Shown piece by piece: positions 56,632 through 64,000 of a stretch of 64,000 nt of DNA. The stretch lies in contig VBAH01000092.1 of assembly GCA_005884685.1 (NCBI GenBank), forward strand, positions 42,773-106,772. The letters are read 5' to 3'. The translations under genes were made by a program, and so were the position numbers. Below the pieces are notes generated by a model, which was not told the origin of the DNA, searched no databases, and worked only from the letters and a program-made list of their open reading frames with translations. The DNA comes from Alphaproteobacteria bacterium. GTDB taxonomy: Bacteria; Pseudomonadota; Alphaproteobacteria; Rhizobiales; Xanthobacteraceae. Within the stretch, counting starts at the first letter, position 1. Each line of letters opens with the position of its first letter.

Positions 56632-57912
56632 TTGCGCGCATTCCTCGGAACGGCTGCAATCGTGCTGGCGGTGCTCGCCGCCATCGCCGGTATTGTGCAC
56701 GTCGCGGTGCGCCCGGCTGCCTTCAAAGTCGCGGTGTCGGCGGGCAATACGCTCGATCAGCGCGTGTTCGGTCAGGCCGGCGACATGCTGCTGAGCGCCC
56801 GCGCGCCGGTGCGCATCGAAGTCGTCGTCGTTGAAAGCGGCAAAGCTGCGCTGGAGCAACTCGGCGCCGGCAAGGTTCAGCTCGCGGTGCTGCGCTCCGA
56901 CGCGGCGCTGCAGGGCCAGGCGGAGACCGTGCTGATCATGCGGCGCGAGGCGGCCGTGCTGGTCGCGCCGAAGACCGGCAAATTCCAGAAGGTCACGGAC
57001 TTGCCGAATGCGATGCTCGGCGTCACCCGCGACGGACCCGTCGACACGGGTCTGCTCGGGCCGGTGCTCGACTATTATGGGGTCGACCGCGAGAAGATGA
57101 AGTATCTCGTGCTGCCGATCGATGAGATCGCAAATGCGTTGCGGCAAAAGAAGGTCGATGCGGTTCTGCTGGTTGGCCCGGTCGCGTCCAAGCACGTCGG
57201 CGATCTGCTGGCCGAAACCGTGCGCGGCACCAAAGGCGCCATCCAGTTCGTCGAGATCGAGGAAGCCGACGCGATCGCCAAGCGCGTTCCGGCGCTGGAG
57301 AAGATCGAGATCGAGCAGGGGGCATTCGGCGGGCGGCCGCCGCGGCCGCCGGAAAGCTTCAACACGATCGCCTTTTCGGTTCGGCTGGTCGCGACACCGA
57401 AATCCGACCCGGACAGGATCGCCGAACTGGTCAAGCAGCTTTATCTGATCCGGCAGAATATCAGTGCTGCCGTTCCAGGCGCCGGACTGATGGAGACCCC
57501 GGATGTCGATGAGGCGACGCCATTCCTGATCCATCCGGGTACGCGGGCCTATGTGAACGGCGAACAGAAGAACCTGATCGATCGCTATAGCGACTGGATC
57601 TACCTCGGCGCCTTCATCATGAGTGGGCTCGGCTCGGTCGTCGCCGGGCTGTTCGGCTGGCTCGGCGGACGGCGCAATGGCGAAACCGTCGCGCCGCTGC
57701 GCAGGCTGCAAAACCTGCTGGCGGCGGCCCGCGACGCGCCCGATACGCAAACGCTCGATCAGCTTGAACGCAACGCCGACGAGATTTTCGACTCCGTTTA
57801 CGAACGCGGCATCAAGGATGACCTCTCCGCCTCCGCGCTCGCGGCGTTCAATGTCGGGGTGACCGAACTGCGCCGCATCATCACGGCGCGGCGTGCCGCG
57901 CTCGCGGGCTGA
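56632..57912 (+). CDS. TAXI-family TRAP solute receptor with C-terminal membrane anchor
   Basis: 426 residues from TTG preceded by GGGGAGGGACGG. N-terminal membrane helix, a TAXI periplasmic binding fold (FKVAVSAGNTLDQRVF, LGVTRDGPVDTGLLG), a second membrane helix (about 322-345: IYLGAFIMSGLGSVVAGLFG) and a cytoplasmic helical tail of about 75 residues. Both ends membrane-anchored is unlike free TRAP receptors, so a sensing role is possible. No TRAP permease nearby. Confidence 0.8.
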   Translation: MRAFLGTAAIVLAVLAAIAGIVHVAVRPAAFKVAVSAGNTLDQRVFGQAGDMLLSARAPVRIEVVVVESGKAALEQLGAGKVQLAVLRSDAALQGQAETVLIMRREAAVLVAPKTGKFQKVTDLPNAMLGVTRDGPVDTGLLGPVLDYYGVDREKMKYLVLPIDEIANALRQKKVDAVLLVGPVASKHVGDLLAETVRGTKGAIQFVEIEEADAIAKRVPALEKIEIEQGAFGGRPPRPPESFNTIAFSVRLVATPKSDPDRIAELVKQLYLIRQNISAAVPGAGLMETPDVDEATPFLIHPGTRAYVNGEQKNLIDRYSDWIYLGAFIMSGLGSVVAGLFGWLGGRRNGETVAPLRRLQNLLAAARDAPDTQTLDQLERNADEIFDSVYERGIKDDLSASALAAFNVGVTELRRIITARRAALAG

Positions 57913-57990
57913 ATTTCGCCCGGATCGTGGCACAGTCTCCGTGTCTCGGGCGCAGCGCAGCACGCAGTGGTGCGCTGCAGACCTGGGATC

Positions 57991-58040
57991 GCCCCCTCCC
58001 TTTATCCCTCCCCGCTTGCGGGGGAGGGTAGGGTGGGGGG
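57991..58040. repeat. Palindromic intergenic repeat, family 1, copy c
   Basis: CTCCCCGCTTGCGGGGGAGG followed by GTAGGGTGGGGG, almost identical to 13704-13744. It lies between the TAXI gene and the intradiol dioxygenase gene. Confidence 0.7.
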
Positions 58041-58114
58041 CCGGCGATCCCGCATCTGCGATGCACCGCCAAGAGGCGCTGCATCGCGTGCGGGATACGC
58101 AAGGAGTCTACGCC

Positions 58115-58711
58115 GTGACCGACACTTTCCCAACCCGCCGCTTGCTGCTCACCACCGGCGCGCTCGCGGCGGGCGGCCTCCTCATGCGCGAACCGGCGCT
58201 CGCCCAAGCCCCGCTCGCTGCGACACCCGAATGCCACGACGGCGATACCGCAACGGTGCGCCAGACCGAAGGGCCGTTCTTCAAGCCATCGTCGCCGGAG
58301 CGCGCCGAGTTGATCGAGCCGGGCATGGCGGGGCAGCCGATCGAGCTGGTCGGCTTCGTGCTGGCGCGGGCGTGCCGCCCGGTGGCGAACGCGCTGGTCG
58401 ACCTCTGGCAGGCCGACGCGAATGGCGACTACGACAATTCGGGCTTCCGCCTGCGCGGCCATGTCCGCGCCGACACCGAGGGACGCTACCGCTTCCGCAC
58501 CGTTGTGCCCGGCGCCTACGAGGGCCGCACGCGCCATTTCCATGTCAAAGTGGCGCCGCCCGCGGGCCGCCTGCTCACCACGCAACTCTATTTCCCCGGC
58601 GAGCCGAAGAACGCCCGGGACGGCCTGTTCCGCAAGGAGCTGTTGATACGCACCGCCAAGAACGAGGGCTGGCTCGCCGGCCGCTTCGATTTCGTCCTCG
58701 ACATGCGCTAA
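58115..58711 (+). CDS. Exported intradiol ring-cleavage dioxygenase-like protein
   Basis: 198 residues. A Tat-like signal ([15 protein letters not shown]) leads to a protocatechuate/catechol-dioxygenase fold: [22 protein letters not shown] (Tyr), VPGAYEG (Tyr), RTRHFHVKV (His pair). The iron ligands are thus present. Export would be unusual for central aromatic metabolism; such exported forms occur in several proteobacteria. GGAG nine bases before the GTG. pcaD lies 0.5 kb downstream. Confidence 0.8.
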   Translation: MTDTFPTRRLLLTTGALAAGGLLMREPALAQAPLAATPECHDGDTATVRQTEGPFFKPSSPERAELIEPGMAGQPIELVGFVLARACRPVANALVDLWQADANGDYDNSGFRLRGHVRADTEGRYRFRTVVPGAYEGRTRHFHVKVAPPAGRLLTTQLYFPGEPKNARDGLFRKELLIRTAKNEGWLAGRFDFVLDMR

Positions 58712-58737
58712 ACACTCCCCCAAAGCAGGGGGAGTTG

Positions 58738-59256
58738 ATGGCAGAAGCGCTGGCGCAACAGGCTGCACAAAAGGCTTTTCCGGTCTCGTGGGACCAGTTC
58801 CACCGCGACGCGCGCGCGCTCGCGTGGCGGCTCTCCGGCGCGGGCCCGTTCGAGGCCATCGTGTGCGTGACGCGCGGCGGGTTGGTGCCGGCGGCGATCG
58901 TGTCGCGCGAACTGGAAATCCGTCTGATCGAGACGGTCTGCGTCGCGAGCTACCACGATTACAAGACGCAAGGGCAGCTTAGCGTCCTGAAAACCGTGGC
59001 GGACTCCATCGTCAGGCTCGGCGGCGGGGCCGGGCAGGGCGTGCTGATCGTCGATGACCTCGTCGACACCGGCAAGACCGCGAAGATCGTGCGCGACATC
59101 CTGCCGAAGGCGCACTTCGCGACGGTATATGCAAAGCCGATGGGGCGGCCGATGGTGGACACCTTCATCACCGAGGTATCGCAGGACACCTGGATTTATT
59201 TCCCCTGGGATCTCGGGCTGAGCTTCCAGCCGCCGATCCGCAATGGCAGCCCATGA
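58738..59256 (+). CDS. gpt: Xanthine-guanine phosphoribosyltransferase
   Basis: 172 residues. PRPP-binding motif [13 protein letters not shown] and the Gpt-type start [17 protein letters not shown] are present. It salvages guanine and xanthine by transfer from PRPP. GGGGGAGTTG lies before the ATG. The stop overlaps the pcaD start (ATGATG) by four bases, which couples two metabolically unrelated genes. Confidence 0.93.
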   Translation: MAEALAQQAAQKAFPVSWDQFHRDARALAWRLSGAGPFEAIVCVTRGGLVPAAIVSRELEIRLIETVCVASYHDYKTQGQLSVLKTVADSIVRLGGGAGQGVLIVDDLVDTGKTAKIVRDILPKAHFATVYAKPMGRPMVDTFITEVSQDTWIYFPWDLGLSFQPPIRNGSP

Positions 59257-60041
59257 TGCAAACCAAAGCCAACGGCATCAGCATCAACTACCGGATCGAC
59301 GATGGCGCCGGCCCGTGGCTGGTGCTGTCGAACTCGCTCGCGACCGACCTCTCGATGTGGGACGCGCAGGCGCGCGAGCTCTCGGGCGCGTTCCGCGTGC
59401 TGCGCTATGACCAGCGCGGCCACGGCAAGACCGACGCGCCGGCCGGGCGCTATACGTTCGACATTCTCATGGCGGATGCGCTCGCGCTGATGGACGCGCT
59501 CGGCATCGGCAAGGCGCATTTCTGCGGGTTGTCGATGGGCGGCGCGACGGCGCTCGGAATGGCTGAACAACATCCCGACCGCATCGAACGCGCGATCGTT
59601 GCGGACTCCGGCTGCGCCTCGACCCCGCAAAGCGCGCAGCAGTGGGAAGAGCGCATCGCGGCGGCGCAGCAGGGCGGCATGGAGCCGCTGGTCGAGCCGA
59701 CCGTGACGCGCTGGTTTCCGCCCGACGTGGTGGCGAAGAACCCGCCCTATCTGGATCGGGTGCGCGCCATGATCCGCGCCACCCCGGTCAACGGCTTCAT
59801 CGGCTGCGCGGCGGCGCTCGCCGATCACGACTTCCGCTCCGGCGTGGCGGCGACCAGGCCGCCGGTGCTGTTTCTCGCGGGCGAGAAGGATGCGGGCGGT
59901 GCGGTGGCGGCCGCGATGCGCGGGCTGCATCAGGCACTCCCGGGCTCGCGCTATGTCGAGCTTCCCGGTGCCGGGCACATCTCCAATCTGGATGACCCCG
60001 CCGGCTTTACCCGCGCGCTGCGCGATTTCATCGCCGCGTGA
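59253..60041 (+). CDS. pcaD: 3-oxoadipate enol-lactonase
   Basis: 262 residues, alpha/beta hydrolase. Nucleophile in GLSMGG, His in [10 protein letters not shown], and GHGKTDAP around the oxyanion are typical of PcaD/CatD. It opens the enol-lactone to 3-oxoadipate in the beta-ketoadipate pathway. Starts within the gpt stop. The intradiol dioxygenase 0.5 kb upstream would fit the same pathway if it were cytoplasmic. Confidence 0.88.
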   Translation: MMQTKANGISINYRIDDGAGPWLVLSNSLATDLSMWDAQARELSGAFRVLRYDQRGHGKTDAPAGRYTFDILMADALALMDALGIGKAHFCGLSMGGATALGMAEQHPDRIERAIVADSGCASTPQSAQQWEERIAAAQQGGMEPLVEPTVTRWFPPDVVAKNPPYLDRVRAMIRATPVNGFIGCAAALADHDFRSGVAATRPPVLFLAGEKDAGGAVAAAMRGLHQALPGSRYVELPGAGHISNLDDPAGFTRALRDFIAA

Positions 60042-60176
60042 TCAGCGCAAGCTGAACGTCGTCTTGATGTGCCATCCGATCGCGGCGGCGCCGGGCCCGA
60101 GATGATTGAGCACGCGCGGCGGATCGTAGAGCGAGCCGGAGATGAACAGCACGAACAGGATCATGAGCTTGGACAT
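60042..60176 (-). CDS. 44-residue membrane microprotein
   Basis: Begins MSKLMILFVLFISGSLYDPP: one short hydrophobic helix followed by a polar tail (RVLNHLGPGAAAIGWHIKTT). GGAGGCCGACC before the ATG gives a very good ribosome site. Stop directly adjoins the pcaD stop (one base between), on the other strand. No family recognised. The frame is probably expressed because of its ribosome site and the balance of hydrophobic and polar parts. Confidence 0.55.
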   Translation of the reverse strand: MSKLMILFVLFISGSLYDPPRVLNHLGPGAAAIGWHIKTTFSLR

Positions 60177-60503
60177 GGTCGGCCTCCATCAGGGTTAGGC
60201 GAGGGAGCCCTGCCCGCGGCAGGGCTGCTCGCGTAGCGGCGAACGTGTCCCGGATTTCCTGAAGCGGACCCTTCCTGCCCACGCTCCCCGTCCTCACCCA
60301 GCACCCGCGGAAAACCGCCTGCTGTTACGGGACGAAGCGTTCAATCAGGCCGCTGCATCAATCCCGGTCTGCTCGACTGCCCGCGCCGCTCCTTGCGTCG
60401 ACCGCACCCGCGGCTCGTGTGCCGCCTGCTCGTCGCCAGGGTCAAGGCGCCCAGCCATCGTCCGCCCGGTTATCGTCTGCATTCGCGTCAGTTCAGAACG
60501 GGA
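60177..60503. other. Gene-free stretch
   Basis: About 330 bp upstream of the microprotein and downstream of the hypothetical gene at 60504. I see no frame with a ribosome site, no hairpin terminator and no repeat shared with the rest of the window. Promoters for the microprotein would be expected in its left part. Confidence 0.5.
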
Positions 60504-60788
60504 TCAGGCGGCTGCGCGCAGCTCGACGTCGCCAACCTGGCGCTGCCATGCGGCGAGCGTGGCCTTGGCCTGCCGCTCGATCACGGGGCGCATATTCTCC
60601 AGGAGCCGGATCGCGCTTTCGCGATACGCCTCGATCGCCTCGATGGTGAGTTCGGTCGGCCCGCGATCGATGAAATCGAGCGCGACGTCGAGCAGGGGCA
60701 CGCATTCGGCAAGCGTGGTCGTCTTGCACCGGGCGAGGCGCGCCGCCGCGAGATCATACGGGTCGGTGATCGGAGAAAGCGTGGGCAT
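60504..60788 (-). CDS. Hypothetical helical protein
   Basis: 94 residues, mostly helical (ITDPYDLAAARLARCKTTTL, AYRESAIRLLENMRPVIERQ), no signal. GGAGGTTTCAG before the ATG at 60788. No family recognised; soluble. Confidence 0.65.
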   Translation of the reverse strand: MPTLSPITDPYDLAAARLARCKTTTLAECVPLLDVALDFIDRGPTELTIEAIEAYRESAIRLLENMRPVIERQAKATLAAWQRQVGDVELRAAA

Positions 60789-60971
60789 CTGAAACCTCCG
60801 TGCCAGGACTATCGAAAGACACGTGGAGGCTATCACGCAGGCTGCGTGTGTAAAGCGTAACTTATTGAAATATCTCAGTAATTTCGACCAGTCGCGAAAC
60901 ACCCAAGTTCCTGAAAGACCGACGATTTTCGCCTAACACGCGTTTTTTTGCCAGCGTTTCCGGCGCGTTGC

Positions 60972-60988
60972 GTTAGCGCATCGCTAAC
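60972..60988. promoter_or_regulatory. Palindromic site in the gap before the cupin gene
   Basis: GTTAGCG-CAT-CGCTAAC, a perfect 7-bp inverted repeat with a 3-bp centre, 122 bp upstream of the cupin gene and 184 bp from the divergent hypothetical gene. It looks like a dimer-binding operator. The rest of 60789-61110 holds no gene. Confidence 0.35.
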
Positions 60989-61110
60989 ACTGTGCGGGAG
61001 ATTCCCCGGATACGCGTCGGCGGTGCACGGTGAAAAAGCTCTCCGCGGCGGGCGACGCGGGCCGCGCGCCGGGCTATCATGGGGGCAACGCGGACGATCA
61101 GGAGGAGACG

Positions 61111-61572
61111 ATGGACGCCGTCACACCCAAGGGCCAGGCGCAAGCCGGCGTGGAAGGGCATTCGCACGTCGTGCGCCCGGCCGAGATGGAATGGCAGAAG
61201 ACGAGCTTTGCCGGCTGCGAGGCGAAGCCGCTCTACTTCGATCCCAAGACCGGCATCGCAACGCTGCTGATGAAGTTCGAGCCGGGTGCCGTGCTGCCCG
61301 ACCATGAGCATGTGCTGGTCGAGCAGACCTACGTGATCTCCGGCAAGCTGGTCGACAAGGAAGGCGCGGCCGAGGGGCTCACCGTCGGCCCCGGCGAGTT
61401 CGTCTGGCGCGAGCCGGGCAGCCGCCACGTCGCCTGGACGCCGGAGGGCGGGCTGATGGTCGCGATGTTCCAGATCCCGAACAAGTTTTATTCCAAGGAC
61501 GGCCGCGTGACCGACCAGCACGGCCGCGACTGGGACGAGATCTGGGGCCAGATCGGATTAGGGCGGGGCTAG
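61111..61572 (+). CDS. Cupin protein, ChrR-like
   Basis: 153 residues, single cupin: PDHEHVLVEQTYVISG supplies metal-binding His/Glu and PGEFVWREPGSRHVAWTPEG the second motif. Resembles the C-terminal cupin of the anti-sigma factor ChrR but lacks its zinc-binding N-terminal domain. Could be an enzyme or a sensor. GGAGGAGACG before the ATG at 61111 sets the start. Confidence 0.8.
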   Translation: MDAVTPKGQAQAGVEGHSHVVRPAEMEWQKTSFAGCEAKPLYFDPKTGIATLLMKFEPGAVLPDHEHVLVEQTYVISGKLVDKEGAAEGLTVGPGEFVWREPGSRHVAWTPEGGLMVAMFQIPNKFYSKDGRVTDQHGRDWDEIWGQIGLGRG

Positions 61573-61603
61573 CGCGCCCGCTCAACATCGCATGGTTGAG
61601 GAA

Positions 61604-61633
61604 GCGGGTGGCGGTGCCGCCCGTTTCTTTTTT
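61604..61633 (+). terminator. Intrinsic terminator after the cupin gene
   Basis: CGGGTGGC-GGT-GCCGCCCG (one G-T pair) followed by TTTCTTTTTT, 32 bp after the cupin stop and 31 bp before the tRNA. Confidence 0.75.
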
Positions 61634-61664
61634 GCGAGCAATGCCGGTGTTAGAAGGGAATCGC

Positions 61665-61750
61665 GCGGGCGTGGCGGAATGGTAGACGCAACGGACTTAA
61701 AATCCGTTGGGGGCAACCCCGTGCCGGTTCGAGTCCGGCCGCCCGCACCA
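61665..61750 (+). tRNA. tRNA-Leu (UAA)
   Basis: 86 nt with encoded CCA. Acceptor arms GCGGGCG/CGCCCGC, anticodon stem ACGGA/TCCGT with loop CTTAAAA (anticodon TAA, 61698-61700), a long variable arm (TGGGGGCAACCCCG) and T-arm with GGTTCGAGTCC. All features of class II tRNA-Leu are present. Confidence 0.97.
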
Positions 61751-61777
61751 GGAAAATTCCCGAAGCGCGCGCGATGA

Positions 61778-61810
61778 AACGGGCGGCCGGCACTGCGCCA
61801 ACCGCCCGTT
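61778..61810. terminator. Hairpin between tRNA-Leu and a convergent gene
   Basis: AACGGGCGG and CCGCCCGTT form a 9-bp stem around 15 bases. It can end transcripts from both the tRNA and the gene at 61829-62086. Confidence 0.5.
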
Positions 61811-61828
61811 CCAACTCAGGTGAGCCGC

Positions 61829-62086
61829 CTAGTCGCAGCGGCGGATGCGCTTCATCGAGCCGTCGTCACGCGAGATCGTGATGGTGCGGCAGTTCAGGCC
61901 AACTCCGCGCTCGCGATAGATGCGGCGTTCGCGCACGACCGGACGGTCATAGTCGCGATAGTGCCGATAGCCCGGCTCGCCGATGCGGACGCCACCGACG
62001 GGCGTGTCGACGGCAAACTGGGCGAATGCAGGCGTCATCACAGCCGCGGTCATCAGCGCGGCAGCCGAAATCAGAAGGGTCTTCAT
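61829..62086 (-). CDS. Small exported protein
   Basis: 85 residues. Signal peptide (LLISAAALMTAAVMTPAFA), then a charged, Arg/Tyr-rich region (GEPGYRHYRDYDRPVVRERR) and a C-terminal Cys pair (NCRTITI, IRRCD). Similar small secreted proteins with YxxHxRDY stretches are frequent in Bradyrhizobium-like genomes; function unknown. GGAG before the ATG at 62086. Confidence 0.75.
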   Translation of the reverse strand: MKTLLISAAALMTAAVMTPAFAQFAVDTPVGGVRIGEPGYRHYRDYDRPVVRERRIYRERGVGLNCRTITISRDDGSMKRIRRCD

Positions 62087-62245
62087 GGGCGCTTCTCCGT
62101 TGTCATGCCTGCGGCCATAACGAGGGAGCCGACTGACGGTTCCATCAAATCGTCGCGCGGCAAAAGTTCCGCGTGGCGTTTGCGAATCGCGGCGGGAGCC
62201 GAGCGTGCCCTTGCCTAACGCGCGCCAATCACCATTTGCCGGATC

Positions 62246-62677
62246 ATGAATCGCTCCCGCACTGCCGCATTCTCGTTCGACTTTGCCGGCCCGCTCTCGC
62301 GCGAGCAGCGCATCGCGCGCATCGATGCGCTGGCGACGCTGATGGACACGGCGTTCCTGATCCCCGGCACCAACGTCCGCTTCGGCCTCGATGCGCTGAT
62401 CGGGCTGGTTCCCGGCATCGGCGATGCCGTCACCACGATCATCTCGCTGTTCATCGTCAACGAAGCGCGCACGCTCGGCGCGCCGCCGCTGCTGGTTGCG
62501 CGCATGATCGCCAACGTCGCGCTCGATGGCTTCGTCGGCGCCATCCCGATCGCCGGCGATGCGTTCGACGTGGCGTTCCGCGCCAACCGCCGCAACATGG
62601 CGCTGCTGCGCGAGCATCTCGACAAGGTCGAGAGCCGCGGCCCGCGCTATTGGTCGCCGCGCGCGGACGCCGCATGA
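62246..62677 (+). CDS. DUF4112 membrane protein
   Basis: 143 residues: ARIDALATLMDTAFLIPGTN, RFGLDALIGLVPGIGDAVTT and GAIPIAGDAFDVAFRANRRN are characteristic of DUF4112. Two or three membrane segments. Function unknown. The stop overlaps the next start by 4 bp. Confidence 0.88.
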   Translation: MNRSRTAAFSFDFAGPLSREQRIARIDALATLMDTAFLIPGTNVRFGLDALIGLVPGIGDAVTTIISLFIVNEARTLGAPPLLVARMIANVALDGFVGAIPIAGDAFDVAFRANRRNMALLREHLDKVESRGPRYWSPRADAA

Positions 62678-62985
62678 ACGCGCCGCTCACCGTCTCGGTG
62701 CCGCACCGGCTCGGCAAGGACGAGGCGGTGCGCCGGCTCAAGGGCGGGCTGTCGCGCATGGCGACGAACCTCGGCGGGCTGATCACGATCGAGCAGGAAG
62801 TGTGGACCGGCGACAAGCTGACGTTTCAGATGCGCGGGCTCGGGCAGAGCGCCGCCGGCACCATCGAGGTGTTCGAGGAGAGCATCCGCATCGACGTGAC
62901 GCTGCCGTGGCTGCTCGCCAAGCTCGGCGAGCGGCTCTTGCCGGCGCTGAAAAAGGAAGCGACGCTGCTCTTGGAGAAGAAGTAG
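62674..62985 (+). CDS. Polyhydroxyalkanoate-system family protein
   Basis: 103 residues, PHA_gran_rgn-type: SVPHRLGKDEAVRRLKGGLS, then an alternating beta region and a C-terminal helix (ALKKEATLLLEKK). Likely binds granule or membrane surfaces. No pha genes are nearby. The last 15 codons plus the following repeat are duplicated just downstream. Confidence 0.8.
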   Translation: MNAPLTVSVPHRLGKDEAVRRLKGGLSRMATNLGGLITIEQEVWTGDKLTFQMRGLGQSAAGTIEVFEESIRIDVTLPWLLAKLGERLLPALKKEATLLLEKK

Positions 62986-63245
62986 CGTAGGGCGCAATAA
63001 GTGGAGCGCGGCGAAACGCATTGCGCCATCGACGTTCAACGCATCCGGGGTGGCGCAATGCGCTTCGCTTATTGCGCCCTACGAGCTGCTGCTGCCGGCG
63101 CTGAAAAAGGAGGCGACGCTGCTCTTGGAGAAGAAGTAGCGTAGGGCGCAATAAGTGGAGCGCAGCGAAACGCATTGCGCCATCGAAGTTCAACGCATCC
63201 GGGGTGGCGCAATGCGCTTCGCTTATTGCGCCCTACGAGCTGCCG
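62939..63245. repeat. Tandem 154-bp duplication containing a gene 3' end and a palindromic element
   Basis: The stretch from CCGGCGCTGAAAAAGG (62941) to the next gene-like start recurs from 63095, 154 bp later, with only about three base differences. Each unit holds the last 15 codons and stop of the PHA-system gene, then an inverted repeat GTAGGGCGCAATAAG ... CTTATTGCGCCCTAC. The high identity points to a recent event. Confidence 0.85.
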
Positions 63246-63309
63246 ACGGGGATGTATCAGCGCTCCGAGGAGCGGTAACGCTTCGCGATTGCGACCGATT
63301 CCTTCCGGC

Positions 63310-64000
63310 CTATTTCGGCTCAATAAACTTGCCGGTGAAAATCGTCCGCCATCTTTTCCCCGTCACATAAAACAACCCGCTCGCTCTGTCGTAGGCGATG
63401 CCGTTGAGCACGTTCTCCTCGCTCATCACCTGCTTCTTGTCGGCGTCGGAAAACGAGCGCCAGAGCGAGCCCATGTTGGCGCGCGCCTCGACGCAGCCGC
63501 TTTGCGGATCGATGCGCACGATGGTCTGCGTCTGGAACAGGTTGCCGTAGAGCTTGCCCTCGACCAGCTCGAGTTCGTTGAGTCCGACCACGTCGCCCGG
63601 CCGGTCGGTCCTGATCTTCACCTCGCGCAGAAGCGCGAACGTCGCGGGATCGGCGACATAGAACGACGGCCCGCCGTCGCTGAAGATCAGGTTCGTGCCG
63701 TCATTGGTCAGGCCCCAGCCGTCGCGCGGATTGCGCATCGTGCGCTTTGGCTTGCCGGCGAGGTCATAGACGAACACCTCGTGCTCCTGCCAGGTGAGCT
63801 GGTAGATCTGATCGTTGAAGATCGTGAGCCCTTCGCCGAAATAGCGCGTGGCGTCGTCGCGCAGCCGGGTCACGGTGCCGTCGGGTGCGATCGTGCTCAG
63901 CCCGGAGTGCCCGCCGACCGCGCCGGTGCTCTCGTAGAGCTTGCCGTCGCGCCACTCCAGCCCCTGCGTGAAGCCGACCTCGCTCCGCACGATCTTGCCG
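63310..64000 (-). CDS. Glutaminyl-peptide cyclotransferase (5' end outside window)
   Basis: 229 codons and the stop are present; the frame runs off the right edge. FTQGLEWRDGKLYESTGAVG, YQLTWQEHEVFVYD, and LNELELVEGKLYGNLFQT match the bacterial beta-propeller glutamine cyclotransferase family, which forms N-terminal pyroglutamate on exported peptides. The signal peptide should lie beyond the window. No clear partner nearby. Confidence 0.88.
   Translation of the reverse strand, partial: GKIVRSEVGFTQGLEWRDGKLYESTGAVGGHSGLSTIAPDGTVTRLRDDATRYFGEGLTIFNDQIYQLTWQEHEVFVYDLAGKPKRTMRNPRDGWGLTNDGTNLIFSDGGPSFYVADPATFALLREVKIRTDRPGDVVGLNELELVEGKLYGNLFQTQTIVRIDPQSGCVEARANMGSLWRSFSDADKKQVMSEENVLNGIAYDRASGLFYVTGKRWRTIFTGKFIEPK

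Noticed and set aside
60028..60297. 89-codon minus-strand frame near pcaD
   Set aside because: No ribosome site and composition unlike coding; the 44-residue frame overlapping it has a clear GGAGG and hydrophobic helix.
61592..61777. Small plus-strand frame of 61 codons
   Set aside because: It reads through the tRNA-Leu gene.
62985..63245. CRISPR array suggested by repeated units
   Set aside because: Only two long units, no short repeats with unique spacers, no cas genes; it is a tandem duplication.

Overview
The window is high-GC chromosomal DNA of an alphaproteobacterium, most likely a Hyphomicrobiales member near Bradyrhizobium/Xanthobacteraceae. I base that on gene content: a CoxD/CoxE/XdhC maturation cluster, Usg, CIRCE-controlled groESL, Bug-type tripartite receptors, an Anbu proteasome-like operon, DUF2336 and PilZ proteins, and short Shine-Dalgarno-led operons with ATGA overlaps. 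No replicon origin, rRNA, CRISPR array or complete insertion sequence was seen; one tRNA (Leu-UAA) is present.

Layout. 1-9 kb: the end of a CoxM-like FAD subunit, then the maturation genes coxD (MoxR ATPase), coxE (vWA), two halves of an XdhC protein, and a fusion of a molybdopterin-binding domain with a MobA-like NTP transferase. These serve a molybdenum hydroxylase whose other subunits lie left of the window. Between coxM and coxD sits an unrelated block on the minus strand (590-3600). It holds a subtilisin-like protease carrying a PatG-type C-terminal domain, followed by two small Cys-rich peptide genes whose N-termini share the motif QxAPVxR at exactly residues 6-12, then a third, broken Cys-rich paralogue. 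This looks like a compact, unusual RiPP (ribosomally made, modified peptide) cassette and is the main discovery candidate. 9-12 kb: small exported or membrane proteins, a DUF2336-PilZ pair. 12-16 kb: a TetR-controlled ABC efflux operon. 16-24 kb: lipocalin/CrtC-like protein, TauD-type dioxygenase, NitT/TauT-type binding protein, BcsS, MFS transporter, TPR protein, DUF488-DUF72 pair. 25-27.5 kb: groEL/groES with terminator and CIRCE. 27.7-32.3 kb: usg, cupin, Leu/Ile/Val-type binding protein, MaoC hydratase, MaiA, MFS. 32.3-36.5 kb: a pair of exported proteins, one with a phage-tail-like S74 end, a membrane protein, a Bug receptor and a TumE-TumA toxin-antitoxin pair.

36.5-44.6 kb: SDR, O6-alkylguanine methyltransferase, SRPBCC, DUF1203, second Bug receptor, a sulfite-oxidase-fold enzyme with its cytochrome b, an exported small protein and a GGDEF-EAL protein. 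44.7-52.7 kb: the Anbu operon (ATP-grasp, alpha-E, transglutaminase, Anbu), here split in two by a 3.6 kb block with prfC, a cold-shock gene, a ribbon-helix-helix protein and an exported protein; a fragment of an alpha-E 3' end lies in the insert. 53-60 kb: response regulator, feruloyl-CoA-synthetase-like enzyme, CinA-type protein, OsmC, TAXI receptor, intradiol dioxygenase, Gpt, PcaD and a 44-residue microprotein. 60.5-64 kb: cupin, tRNA-Leu, DUF4112, a PHA-system protein followed by a 154-bp tandem duplication, and a partial glutamine cyclotransferase.

Several families of palindromic intergenic repeats recur. Functional statements rest on motifs visible in the translated sequence and on recalled family knowledge; no database search was possible.
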